Positions 36,327 through 44,907 of a DNA stretch of 64,000 nucleotides are shown in pieces. The DNA lies in assembly GCA_023404095.1 (NCBI GenBank), contig JAEYDD010000072.1:487944-551943 (forward strand), written 5' to 3'. Under the pieces are notes generated by a model that was not told the DNA's origin, made no database searches, and worked only from the letters and a program-made list of their open reading frames with translations. Numbering within the stretch: position 1 is the first letter of the stretch; each line of letters starts with the position of its first letter. This stretch comes from Pseudomonadota bacterium. Lineage in GTDB: Bacteria > Pseudomonadota > Alphaproteobacteria > Rhizobiales > Rhizobiaceae. A program made the position numbers and the translations under genes.

Positions 36327-38324
36327 CTAGAGAAGAAAATCCGATCCCGTGAGGTTGAGGGTTCCATTCAGCACGATCGCGAAATCCGCCTTCCCATTAC
36401 CATTCACGTCGGCGGCCACCAGCGTGTCACCGTTCTTGTGCTCGTAGCGCAGCTCCCCTGCCTTCTTGTCGAAGGCCTCCCTGCCGATGAAAACGAACGC
36501 ATTGTTGCCGGCCGCACCGGTCCTGGCATCGATCAGCGTCAGGTCGAGCTTGTCCTGTCCCCGGGTGAAGTCGGCGATCTTGTCGCGCCCTTCCGACTTG
36601 GCCGTCGAATCGCCAATCGCGCGGAAGACGAACGTATCCCGCCCGGCGCCGCCTCCGAGCTTGTCGTGCCCGGCACCGCCGATGAGGGTGTCGTTGCCGC
36701 TGCCACCGAACAGCTTGTCATTGCCGGTCCCGCCGTCCAGCTTGTCACGCCCTGAACCGCCGTCCATCCGGTCCTTGCCTGTGCCGCCAAGCAGCGTGTC
36801 GTTGCCGCCATAGCCGAAGATACGGTCATCGCCGCTGCCGCCGGAAAGATAGTTGTTGGCTGCGTTGCCGAAGATGACCTCGTGAATGTCGTCGTCATTG
36901 GCGATCGTCGCACGGCCTGCCGTGACCACGTTCTTGATGACGCCTCCGGACGGCGGCGTCACGATGAGCGAGAAGGTTTCGTCGCCCTCCAGACGCTGGT
37001 CTTCGACCAGATCGACGGTAACGGCCGCTACGGTCTGCCCTGCGAGGATCGTCACGGTTCCCGTCTTGCCGACATAGTCGCTGCCATTCTTCGCCGTGAT
37101 GTCGGCGGTCCTGAATGCGAAGGTCAGGTTCTTCTCATGCGCCTGAGACAGATGGATTTCGAAGACGGCCTTCCGGTCGCCGTTGTCGCCCTCGTATACC
37201 GTGGGACTGGAAACGAAGGCCGAGAGATTGCTGCCGCTGCCGTTGTTGTCGTGGACGACGCCGAGCACGCGCTCGATCTTCTGATTGCCGGCAAAGCGCG
37301 CGTTCGTCGGGCTGGACAGTTCCAGCCAGACCGACTCGTCCACCTCATCCAGGTAGTCCTGCCGCACGCGAACCGAAACGAACCCGACGCGGCTGCCGGC
37401 CGCAATCACCAGCGTTCCCGTTTCCGGGGTGAAGTCGCGGCTGTTCGGCGGTGCATCGGCCGCCGACCCGACAAGCGTGCGATAGTCGATGCGCACCTCG
37501 TCATCCGTCGCCCGTGACAGGACGACGCGGAACAGCATGGTCCCACCTTCCGTCTGGTCCGCCCGCTCGATCGAAATAACCGGCTGGGACTTGCTGGTAT
37601 CGTCATCCAGAACGGACGCCACACCGCTGCTGCCGGAAAAGCCATTCCTGATGGCGCTGTTCGGGGTTACCAGCAACGAAAAGAACTCGTTAATCTCCGC
37701 GACGGTGTCCTCGACGAGATCGATGGCCACGGTCGCCGTTGTTTCGCCGGCGCCGATCTTCACCGTCCCCTGCTTGGCCAGATAGTCACTACCCGCACGC
37801 GCCGAACCATCGACGGTCCTGTAGCTGAACGTCATGTCGCTTGCCTGGGCCTCGGATATGTGTACCTCGAATATCGCCTTCCGGTTTCCGCCATGGCCCT
37901 CGACCACGGTCGGGCTGGAAACGAACAGCGCGAGGTTCGAACCCGTTCCGTCATTGTCCTTCGCTACCCCGAGCGAGCGCAAGACCGCCGGGTTTCCGGC
38001 AAATGCGGCACCTTTCGGGTTGTACAGCTCGAGCCAAAAGGATTCGTCGACCTCGTCCTCGTAATCGTGGCGGACCCGCACAACAATCTCCGCCTCCGTC
38101 TGACCGGCTGGAATGACGAGGGTGTCGAGACCGTAGAGCGACGGAACGCCGCGCGAAACCGTAAAGTCCTGCGCATTGAGCGGAGCGTTGCGGGCTGTCC
38201 CTTCGATTCCGCGATAGTCAATCCGGACCTCGTCGCTCGTCGGCGCGCTCAAGCGCACCACGAAACGGGCATAGCCGTTCTCCAAACTTTCGGCACGCAC
38301 AATGCTAATTGTAGGAACAGCCAT
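36327..38324 (-). CDS. Calx-beta/RTX extracellular protein
   Basis: A 665-residue protein with two near-repeated halves (about 1-235 and 236-470). Each half has two Calx-beta-like modules (DEVDESxWLEL, EGxxGxRKAxFEVH, GSDYxxKxGTV signatures). A block of RTX calcium-binding nonapeptides follows at about 490-585 (GGSGDDRIFGYGGNDTLLGG). The C-terminus LTGSDFLL resembles the ends of type I-secreted proteins and that of the RTX protease in this window. No N-terminal signal peptide. The start at 38324 has GGAGAGAAGG upstream. No exporter genes are adjacent. It is probably an adhesin- or matrix-like protein. Confidence 0.88.
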   Translation of the reverse strand: MAVPTISIVRAESLENGYARFVVRLSAPTSDEVRIDYRGIEGTARNAPLNAQDFTVSRGVPSLYGLDTLVIPAGQTEAEIVVRVRHDYEDEVDESFWLELYNPKGAAFAGNPAVLRSLGVAKDNDGTGSNLALFVSSPTVVEGHGGNRKAIFEVHISEAQASDMTFSYRTVDGSARAGSDYLAKQGTVKIGAGETTATVAIDLVEDTVAEINEFFSLLVTPNSAIRNGFSGSSGVASVLDDDTSKSQPVISIERADQTEGGTMLFRVVLSRATDDEVRIDYRTLVGSAADAPPNSRDFTPETGTLVIAAGSRVGFVSVRVRQDYLDEVDESVWLELSSPTNARFAGNQKIERVLGVVHDNNGSGSNLSAFVSSPTVYEGDNGDRKAVFEIHLSQAHEKNLTFAFRTADITAKNGSDYVGKTGTVTILAGQTVAAVTVDLVEDQRLEGDETFSLIVTPPSGGVIKNVVTAGRATIANDDDIHEVIFGNAANNYLSGGSGDDRIFGYGGNDTLLGGTGKDRMDGGSGRDKLDGGTGNDKLFGGSGNDTLIGGAGHDKLGGGAGRDTFVFRAIGDSTAKSEGRDKIADFTRGQDKLDLTLIDARTGAAGNNAFVFIGREAFDKKAGELRYEHKNGDTLVAADVNGNGKADFAIVLNGTLNLTGSDFLL

Positions 38325-38610
38325 CCTTCTCTCCATGAAAACGAGTAGAGACGAATTCGCCAGCCGGGCACGCACAGGCGCACCTCGTGCAGCAATTCAG
38401 CCAGACGAGCCCTTGTCAGGATTTATATTAGAACTTGCTTTATCACGAAGGCGCGGAACGCGGGATAGCTCTTCTTATCTAGTGTTGCCGAAATTCCGAT
38501 AAGTCTTTGGCGGGCGATCAACTTTTCTTGCTGCGATCTTCTGGAAGTTTCGCCTCTTCAGACCCAATATATCCCTGTCGAGGTATGTTTCGTTTGCGCG
38601 AGGTGCTGCG

Positions 38611-39117
38611 ATGCCGCGTATCGCAAGACTGCTCTGCATCCCCTTGATCCTGTCTTTCGCAACGATCGCAAATGCGGATGAGCGCGCCTTCCTGCAATCG
38701 CTGGCCGGCGAATGGAGCGGAAGGGGCACGGTGGTCATGCGGATCGGCAAGCCGGCGATCAACGTCAATTGCCGATTGCGTTCGACCGCTGGCGATGCGT
38801 CGGTCTCGATGAAGGCGACCTGTCGCGGCCTGCTCGTGGTCAACCGAACGATTTCGGCCGATCTCACGGCCCGCGGCAATCGCTACGGCGGCATCTATGT
38901 CGGGCCCGCCGGCGGGCGATCGGCGCTCACGGGACGCCGCAAGGGCAATGCGATCGATCTCGCGGTCCGCTGGAGCAAGACTGTCAATGGCGATCGCTCA
39001 GCCGAGATGATCATCGAAAAAGTCGGCGCAAACGGCCTCAGGCTGCGGACGATCGATCGCGATCCCTCCACCGGCAGGACGGTGACGACGAGCGACATCG
39101 CGCTCAGGCGGAGCTGA
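38611..39117 (+). CDS. exported hypothetical protein
   Basis: A 168-residue protein with signal peptide MPRIARLLCIPLILSFATIANA. The mature part is Arg-rich with alternating hydrophobic residues, starting LQSLAGEWSGRGTVVMRIGKP, which suggests a small beta-barrel or lipocalin-like fold. GAGGTG precedes the ATG. No family was recognised. Confidence 0.75.
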   Translation: MPRIARLLCIPLILSFATIANADERAFLQSLAGEWSGRGTVVMRIGKPAINVNCRLRSTAGDASVSMKATCRGLLVVNRTISADLTARGNRYGGIYVGPAGGRSALTGRRKGNAIDLAVRWSKTVNGDRSAEMIIEKVGANGLRLRTIDRDPSTGRTVTTSDIALRRS

Positions 39118-39285
39118 CGTCAAGCGCCCGTCTACGACGCAGCAACTCATACAGCCCTGTCCATTTTCGGTGGCCGCCCTATGATTGAGATCGAGGCCGA
39201 GACGTGACAGGCTGCATGCATTGCGGGCGCCGCGCAGTTACCCCGTCCCGCCTCGCGATGAAAACATGGTCCGAAGGAAGTCCGC

Positions 39286-40197
39286 ATGAACCGCAGTCCG
39301 TACGAAGTCCTCGAGGTGAGCAAGAACGCCACCCAGAAGGACATCCAGAGCGCCTACAGAAAACTCGCCAAGAAGCTGCATCCAGATCTCAACCCCGGCG
39401 ACAAGCAGGCCGAGGAGAAGTTCAAGGCCGTTTCTGCGGCCTACGCACTGCTCGGCGACGAGGAGAAGCGGGGGAAGTACGACCGCGGGGAGATCGACGA
39501 AACCGGCGCGGAGACGCCGCCGCGGCAGTACTACCGTGACTACGCATCGGCCGGCGATAGCACAGGTCGATATGAGAGCGCGCACAGCTTCTCGGACTTC
39601 GGCGACGCGGACGACATCTTTTCCGGCTTCTTTTCTCAACGCGGGCGCCGTCCGCAGAGCAGCCGCGGGCGCGATGCGCACTTTTCGATGGAAATCGATT
39701 TCCTGGAGGCGGCCAACGGGGCGAAAAAGCAGATCAGCCTGCCGGACGGGCCGCCGCTCGATCTCACGATCCCGCCAGGCACGCGCGACGGCCAGACGCT
39801 GCGGCTGCGCGGCAAGGGCGAACCCGGCTTCAACGGCGGCACGGCGGGTGACGCACTGATCGAGATCAGCGTCCGGCCGCATCCGTTCTACCGGCAGGAC
39901 GGCGACGATGTCCGATACGACGTTCCGATCTCGCTTTGCGAAGCCGTACTCGGCGGCAAGATCCGCGTACCGACGCTCGACGGCGCCGTCAATGTGACGA
40001 TTCCGGCGAATTCGAACACCGGGAAGACGCTGCGCCTGAAGGGCAAGGGACTGCACAGGAAGGCTGGCGGACACGGCGACGCCTATGTCACGCTGCAGGT
40101 TGTGCTGCCGCCGGCACCCGATCCGGACCTCACCGCGTTCGCCGAAAACTGGGAGACCGGCAAGGCGCACAACCCGCGCCGGCACATGGGAGGCTGA
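39286..40197 (+). CDS. cbpA: curved DNA-binding / DnaJ-like co-chaperone (CbpA type)
   Basis: A 303-residue J-domain protein. The J domain covers residues 1-70 with HPD in KLHPDLNPG, then a short Gly/Ser-rich linker. A DnaJ C-terminal substrate-binding region follows (IDFLEAANGAKKQI, TIPPGTRDGQTLRLRGKG and a second IPANSNTGKTLRLKGKG). It lacks the zinc-finger domain of DnaJ, as CbpA does. The next gene, one base after its stop, is cbpM, its usual modulator. Confidence 0.9.
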   Translation: MNRSPYEVLEVSKNATQKDIQSAYRKLAKKLHPDLNPGDKQAEEKFKAVSAAYALLGDEEKRGKYDRGEIDETGAETPPRQYYRDYASAGDSTGRYESAHSFSDFGDADDIFSGFFSQRGRRPQSSRGRDAHFSMEIDFLEAANGAKKQISLPDGPPLDLTIPPGTRDGQTLRLRGKGEPGFNGGTAGDALIEISVRPHPFYRQDGDDVRYDVPISLCEAVLGGKIRVPTLDGAVNVTIPANSNTGKTLRLKGKGLHRKAGGHGDAYVTLQVVLPPAPDPDLTAFAENWETGKAHNPRRHMGG

Positions 40198-40198
40198 C

Positions 40199-40516
40199 AT
40201 GAAAGACACCGAACTTTGCCGTTCCCTCGAAATCGAGATCACCATTCTCGACACGTGGATCGAGCATCGCTGGCTGGTCCCGGAAGTACGGGACGGGGCA
40301 CGGCAATTTCATGATGCCGACCTCGCCCGTGCGCGGCTGATACAGGACCTGATCGGCCCGATGGGGGTCAACGAGGACGGTGTCGATGTCGCCATGCAAC
40401 TCCTCGACCAGATCCACGGCCTGCGTGGTAGACTAGGTTTGCTGATGCAGGCTATCCGCAGCCAGGACGAAGAGATCCAGCGTCGCATCCTCGCCCTGAT
40501 CGACGAGGAACCTTGA
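40199..40516 (+). CDS. cbpM: chaperone modulator CbpM
   Basis: A 105-residue MerR-like helix-turn-helix protein (CRSLEIEITILDTWIEHRWL near the N-terminus) of the CbpM family, which binds the J domain of CbpA and blocks its activity. GGGAGG is about 5 nt before the ATG, and it starts one base after the cbpA stop, so translation is coupled. Confidence 0.88.
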   Translation: MKDTELCRSLEIEITILDTWIEHRWLVPEVRDGARQFHDADLARARLIQDLIGPMGVNEDGVDVAMQLLDQIHGLRGRLGLLMQAIRSQDEEIQRRILALIDEEP

Positions 40517-40557
40517 GCGGCCGCTCGCTCTATCATCATCACGCCCGGGAGTTTGCC

Positions 40558-40716
40558 ATGCCCACGACCAAGCCCGAAAAGCCTGCCCCCAAGAGCCCGC
40601 AGCAAAAGGCGAAGGAGAAGCAGAAGGACGACGAATATCTCGACGAGGCGCTGGAAGAGACGTTTCCGGCAAGCGACCCGATCGCTCCGCCAAGGTTCGA
40701 CGACAGCAAGAACTGA
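40558..40716 (+). CDS. small acidic-tailed protein with ETFPASDP motif
   Basis: A 52-residue highly charged protein: a Lys-rich N-terminus (KPAPKSPQQKAKEKQ), then DEALEETFPASDPIAPP. The motif ETFPASDP recurs in many small rhizobial proteins often linked to stress. GGGAG precedes the ATG. Likely disordered; function unknown. Confidence 0.72.
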   Translation: MPTTKPEKPAPKSPQQKAKEKQKDDEYLDEALEETFPASDPIAPPRFDDSKN

Positions 40717-40940
40717 TCGGTCGCTGGAACGGCGACGTGAGACCAGGAAGGGTGCCAGCACGCTCGCGGCGCTCCCTGCCGTGCTTCCGAGCCGTTTGAG
40801 GCGGGCGACGAGGCCTTGCCCGCCCTCCTGCCGCTTCCGCCGGCCCTTATGATTTTTTTACGGTCGGCGCGGCCTTTCCCAATCGAAATCCTATCCCCGC
40901 CCCCTCTAGATTCCTGACATCGTCAACTGGATACGATGTC

Positions 40941-41159
40941 ATGGCCACCCATCACGAACATGGCGCCCAAACGCCGCTCAGCACCCGGACGATCTTCGCC
41001 AAGGCAACCCTACATGCCGTCGGAAGCGCGCGGCGGATGCGCCGACAACCGCAGCCCGGTGGACGGCGGGATCGCGAGCGTGAAGGCGCGCGGGTCCGCT
41101 TCGGCGTCGTCCTAGCGCTGATCGCTGCCGGCATCGGCTGGCTCGTCCTGTTCGGCTGA
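40941..41159 (+). CDS. small single-pass membrane protein
   Basis: A 72-residue protein. The first 50 residues are basic and hydrophilic (RRMRRQPQPGGRRDRER); the last 20 (FGVVLALIAAGIGWLVLFG) form one membrane helix. The ribosome-binding site is weak. Function unknown. Confidence 0.55.
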   Translation: MATHHEHGAQTPLSTRTIFAKATLHAVGSARRMRRQPQPGGRRDREREGARVRFGVVLALIAAGIGWLVLFG

Positions 41160-41174
41160 GCACGGGCTGCGACC

Positions 41175-41633
41175 ATGCCGATGCACAGCAATCCGAGTAC
41201 CTCTTGTCCGCCCAGCATGCGCCGTCAGCCCGGCGACGCCGATGCGCATCGCAACGAGGAGACTACCGACGCGGTGGCGTCACTGCGCCGCCGGATCGCC
41301 GCCGCCCGTGTCCTGCGCGAGCACCTCGTCTGGGAAGCAGTGCGCGTTCTGCCGGGTCTGTCCGGCTTCAGAGAGGCAGGTGAAGCCTTTGCCCGGTTCC
41401 GGCAACTGATGGAGCGCGATGATCTCGGTGGCGCGATCCTGGTGCTGGCCGCTTCCACGGCGCCTCGGCGTGAACTGCTGGAGCTTTCGCACGCAGGCGG
41501 AATCTGGAGCTGCCGGCTTGCAATGGTTGCATCGCCGCGGTGTCGGCGCCGGCGCATTCACGCCGCCCACCATCCGGACCGGGCTGCCGCCCTGCTGGCG
41601 GCCCTTGTCGCCTCCGGCTGCACCGACGCCTGA
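41175..41633 (+). CDS. hypothetical protein (152 aa)
   Basis: No recognised domain. Ala/Arg-rich with a plausible helical middle (RRRIAAARVLREHLVWEAVRV) and a conspicuous Arg run near residue 123. It fits between two genes with small gaps (15 bp and 19 bp), which supports it, but the Arg-rich composition is also what an antisense or off-frame read can give. Confidence 0.5.
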   Translation: MPMHSNPSTSCPPSMRRQPGDADAHRNEETTDAVASLRRRIAAARVLREHLVWEAVRVLPGLSGFREAGEAFARFRQLMERDDLGGAILVLAASTAPRRELLELSHAGGIWSCRLAMVASPRCRRRRIHAAHHPDRAAALLAALVASGCTDA

Positions 41634-41652
41634 AATTACTAGGGAGTCTCCC

Positions 41653-42570
41653 ATGTCACCATTCCATTCCCTTCTCCCGCGCGGCGCCGTCTGCGATCTG
41701 GTCACACCCTTTCGCGGCGGTGAGCTCGATCGCTTCGGCCTGCTGACCCTGATCGAGTGGCAGATCAGGAGCGGTATCTCCGGCCTGGTCGTCTGCGGCG
41801 AAGCTGGCGAAGCGCCGACGCTCACGATGGACGAACGCTGCAGCGTCATCCGGACAGCTGTGGAGGTCGCCGAGCGCACCGTGCCGGTCTTTGTCGGCTG
41901 CGGCACCAATTCGACCGAAACCACCATAGAGCTGACGGAGCAGGCCAGGGCGCTCGGCGCCGATGCGGCACTGCTGACCGTGCCCTATTACAGCAAGCCC
42001 TCGCAGGAAGGCATCTTCCGCCATGTTGAAGCGGTCGCGGCGGCGGTCGATATTCCCCTGATCATCTGCAACGCACCGTCACGCACCGCCGTCGATCTCG
42101 CACCGCGCACCGTGGAACGATTGGCGACCATCGGCTCCGTCGTCGCGCTCGTCGACTGCACGGGCGATGTCTCGCGCTTTGCCCAGACGGCGCCCGAACT
42201 GCGGACCCGCCTGCTCCACTACTGTGGCCACGAGGCGGCGGCCTGCCCCTTCAGCCTCTGCGGCGGTGGCGGCACGTTTTCGATCGCCGCGAATGTCACG
42301 CCGCGCCTGACCTCGGCGCTTCAAACCGCGCTGCGCACCGGCAATGTCGACGTCGCCTATGCCCTGCAGGAGCGCCTGACCCCGTTGTTGACCGCACTGG
42401 AAGCGGAAAACGTGGTCGCCTGCGCGAAGGACGCCCTGTCGTTCGTCCTCGGCCTTTCGCCCGAAGTGCGGCTGCCGCTGACACCGCCCTCACTCGAGGT
42501 GCAGAAACACTTGCGCCGTGCGGTCGCCGCCTTGCCGGAACGTGCCGAACTCATGAGCCGGACGGCCTGA
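41653..42570 (+). CDS. dihydrodipicolinate synthase-family protein lacking catalytic lysine
   Basis: A 305-residue protein of the DapA/N-acetylneuraminate-lyase aldolase superfamily. The substrate-binding Tyr (TVPYYSKPSQEG, Tyr113) and Arg (NAPSRTA) of the family are kept. The family's Thr-Thr pair is replaced (VCGEAGEAP, Glu50-Ala51), and the Schiff-base lysine position reads LVDCTGD, with Val167 where Lys is normal. The true enzyme for lysine synthesis is presumably elsewhere. AGGGAG precedes the ATG at 41653. It could be a non-catalytic or differently reacting relative; the residues are read directly and the consequence is inference. Confidence 0.82.
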   Translation: MSPFHSLLPRGAVCDLVTPFRGGELDRFGLLTLIEWQIRSGISGLVVCGEAGEAPTLTMDERCSVIRTAVEVAERTVPVFVGCGTNSTETTIELTEQARALGADAALLTVPYYSKPSQEGIFRHVEAVAAAVDIPLIICNAPSRTAVDLAPRTVERLATIGSVVALVDCTGDVSRFAQTAPELRTRLLHYCGHEAAACPFSLCGGGGTFSIAANVTPRLTSALQTALRTGNVDVAYALQERLTPLLTALEAENVVACAKDALSFVLGLSPEVRLPLTPPSLEVQKHLRRAVAALPERAELMSRTA

Positions 42571-42573
42571 TCC

Positions 42574-42762
42574 ATGATTAGCCCCGAGACCGAACCGGCA
42601 GCCACAGAAGCGCCGCTACCGAAATCCCCTCCGCCCGGCCAGGGACCTGGTTCGGCGCCGAGCCCGGGAATGCTGGCTTTGCGCCACATCGGCCTGCGGC
42701 TCGGCATCACGATCCTGATCGCCGGCGCCATACAGCTGATCGGGCACTGGTCGGCAGATTAA
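42574..42762 (+). CDS. small single-pass membrane protein
   Basis: A 62-residue protein with a Pro/Glu-rich N-terminal half and a membrane helix near the C-terminus (LRLGITILIAGAIQLIG). It starts 4 bp after the DapA-like gene and so is probably co-translated. Function unknown. Confidence 0.6.
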   Translation: MISPETEPAATEAPLPKSPPPGQGPGSAPSPGMLALRHIGLRLGITILIAGAIQLIGHWSAD

Positions 42763-42791
42763 CACCATCGTCAACAAAGGAAATCCGCATC

Positions 42792-43088
42792 ATGGGTAGT
42801 CGAACGCACCGTCTGCATGTCCCCACCAGGCCTGCCCGGTTCACGGTCGGGCGCGACCATCACGGCTGGTGGGTCGTGCAGGACAAGCTCGGCAAGGTCG
42901 GTGGTCTCTTCGCAAGCGAAGACGCCGCCATGCATTTCGCCAGGGACGAGAGCGACCGCAATCCCGCCGCCGTCTGCCGCGCGCCGGAGGGCCTTTCGGT
43001 TGAGCTGGAAAACCTCTCGCGGCGGGCGCAGCGCCCGCGGCAGCGCAAGGTGCGGCAGACGATGGTCCTCAATCCGGCAAGGGGCTGA
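42792..43088 (+). CDS. conserved-looking small hypothetical protein
   Basis: A 98-residue basic protein. The region FTVGRDHHGWWVVQDKLGK then GLFASEDAAMHFARDES resembles small DUF2188-like modules. AAAGGAAA precedes the ATG. Function unknown. Confidence 0.65.
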   Translation: MGSRTHRLHVPTRPARFTVGRDHHGWWVVQDKLGKVGGLFASEDAAMHFARDESDRNPAAVCRAPEGLSVELENLSRRAQRPRQRKVRQTMVLNPARG

Positions 43089-43227
43089 TCCCGCCGCTGC
43101 CTTGCGGTGTGCACGTCGTCAGTTGCCGCCGGCCAGACGCGCACGATCGACTTTCAGCGCCCGGCACCAACCGATCCTTAACCGCTGCCATGCATTATGG
43201 CGGCGGACCAAGGCAGACAGGACGGCA

Positions 43228-43566
43228 ATGGCGCAGACCTCCATCCCCTATACACACTACGATCTCCAGGACATCCGCGAGGGTGTCGTCATCGAGATCA
43301 CGCTGTCGGCGATTGCCAATGTCAGGCTGATGACGCATGCCGATTTCGACCTGTTCAAGAATGCCAGAAAGCACAAGTTCGTCGGCGGTGTCGCGAAAAA
43401 GTCGCCCATCCGCCTGAAGATCCCGAAGGATGCGCACTGGCACGTGGTCATCGACATGGAAGGCCACAAGGGCACGGTGGAATCGTCCATCCGCGTCGTG
43501 CCGAAGCCGAAGGCACCGGCCGGCCCGCGGTTTTCCCCGCCCTCCCGGCAGTCCGCCCAACGGTGA
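43228..43566 (+). CDS. DUF1883 domain protein
   Basis: A 112-residue protein starting MAQTSIPYTHYDLQDIREG and containing VRLMTHADFDLFKNAR and AHWHVVIDMEGHKGTV, the DUF1883 signature. The start at 43228 fits the family and has AGGAC upstream. It converges on rarA with 30 bp between their ends. Function unknown. Confidence 0.8.
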   Translation: MAQTSIPYTHYDLQDIREGVVIEITLSAIANVRLMTHADFDLFKNARKHKFVGGVAKKSPIRLKIPKDAHWHVVIDMEGHKGTVESSIRVVPKPKAPAGPRFSPPSRQSAQR

Positions 43567-43596
43567 GAAAACCGGCCCGACGCATTTCCTGGCGGG

Positions 43597-44907
43597 TCAG
43601 CCGTTGCGCTCGCGCCTCAGCTTGGCCCACCAGTCCAGCCGCTTGCGGATATCGCGCTCGAAGCCGCGCTCCGGCGGATCGTAGAAGGTCTGTCTTCCCA
43701 TCTTCTCGGGGAAATAGTCCTGCCCGGAAAAGGCATCCGGCTCGTCGTGGTCGTAGCGATAGCCTTCGTTGTAGCCCTCGCTCTTCATCAGCTTCGTGGG
43801 AGCATTCAGGATGTGCTTGGGCGGGAGCAGCGAGCCGTTTTCCTTGGCCGCGCGGGTGGCGGCCTTGTAAGCATTGTAGACGGCGTTCGATTTCGGCGCC
43901 GTGGCGATGTAGACGCAGGCCTGCGCGAGCGCCAGTTCCCCTTCCGGCGAGCCCAGGAAATCATAGGCGTCCTTCGCCGCGTTGCAGATGACGAGCGCCT
44001 GCGGATCGGCAAGCCCGATGTCTTCCACCGCCATGCGCACCAGCCGCCGGCCGATGAACAACGGATCCTCACCGGCATCCAGCATACGGCAGAGATAGTA
44101 GAGGGCCGCATCAGGATCTGAGCCGCGAACCGACTTGTGCAGCGCCGAAATCAGATTGTAGTGCCCGTCCTGAGCCTTGTCGTAGACCGGCGCCCGGCGC
44201 TGGACGATGCGAAAAAGCGCGTCCTGGCCGAAAGTCTCGCCCGGACGCGCCGCCCGCCAGACCTCTTCGGCCAGGGTCAGCACGGCGCGGCCATCGCCAT
44301 CGGCCATGCGGATCAGTGCGGCGCGGGCATCTGCCTCCAGCGGAAGCGGCTTTTCCTCGGTCGCCTCGGCGCGCTTCAACAGTTCCTCGAGGCTTGATTC
44401 GTCGTGCGACTTGAAAGTCAGCACGCGCGCGCGGGACAGAAGCGCGGCATTCAGCTCGAATGACGGGTTCTCGGTCGTCGCACCGACGAGAATGATCGTG
44501 CCGTCCTCCATCACGGGCAGGAAACTATCCTGCTGCGCACGGTTGAAGCGATGGATCTCGTCGACGAACAGAAGCGTCTGGCGCCCGCCCATGCGACGCT
44601 GGCGTGCAGCGTCGAACACTTTCTTCAGGTCGGCCACGCCGGAAAAGATCGCCGAAATCTGTTCGAAGGCGAGCCCTGCCTCGCCGGAGAGCAGCCTTGC
44701 CACGGTCGTCTTGCCGGTACCGGGCGGTCCCCAGAAGATCATCGAGCCGAGGGAGCCGGACGCGATCATGCGCGACAGCACCCCGTCCTCGCCGGTCAGG
44801 TGCTCCTGCCCCGCAACCTCCTTGAGCGACTGAGGGCGAAGCCGGTCGGCCAGGGGCCGCCTGCCTGCCATGCCCGGGGGTTCGGACGGGGCAAAGAGAT
44901 CGCTCAT
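43597..44907 (-). CDS. rarA: replication-associated recombination protein A
   Basis: AAA+ ATPase (436 residues) of the RarA/MgsA family that acts at stalled replication forks. Walker A GPPGTGKTT is near residue 57, Walker B LLFVDEIHRFN near 112, sensor VGATTENPSFEL near 140, and the C-terminal YYLCRMLDAGEDP near 265. The start at 44907 (MSDLFAPS) overlaps the last 4 bp of the Do-protease gene, so the two are translationally coupled. Confidence 0.95.
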   Translation of the reverse strand: MSDLFAPSEPPGMAGRRPLADRLRPQSLKEVAGQEHLTGEDGVLSRMIASGSLGSMIFWGPPGTGKTTVARLLSGEAGLAFEQISAIFSGVADLKKVFDAARQRRMGGRQTLLFVDEIHRFNRAQQDSFLPVMEDGTIILVGATTENPSFELNAALLSRARVLTFKSHDESSLEELLKRAEATEEKPLPLEADARAALIRMADGDGRAVLTLAEEVWRAARPGETFGQDALFRIVQRRAPVYDKAQDGHYNLISALHKSVRGSDPDAALYYLCRMLDAGEDPLFIGRRLVRMAVEDIGLADPQALVICNAAKDAYDFLGSPEGELALAQACVYIATAPKSNAVYNAYKAATRAAKENGSLLPPKHILNAPTKLMKSEGYNEGYRYDHDEPDAFSGQDYFPEKMGRQTFYDPPERGFERDIRKRLDWWAKLRRERNG

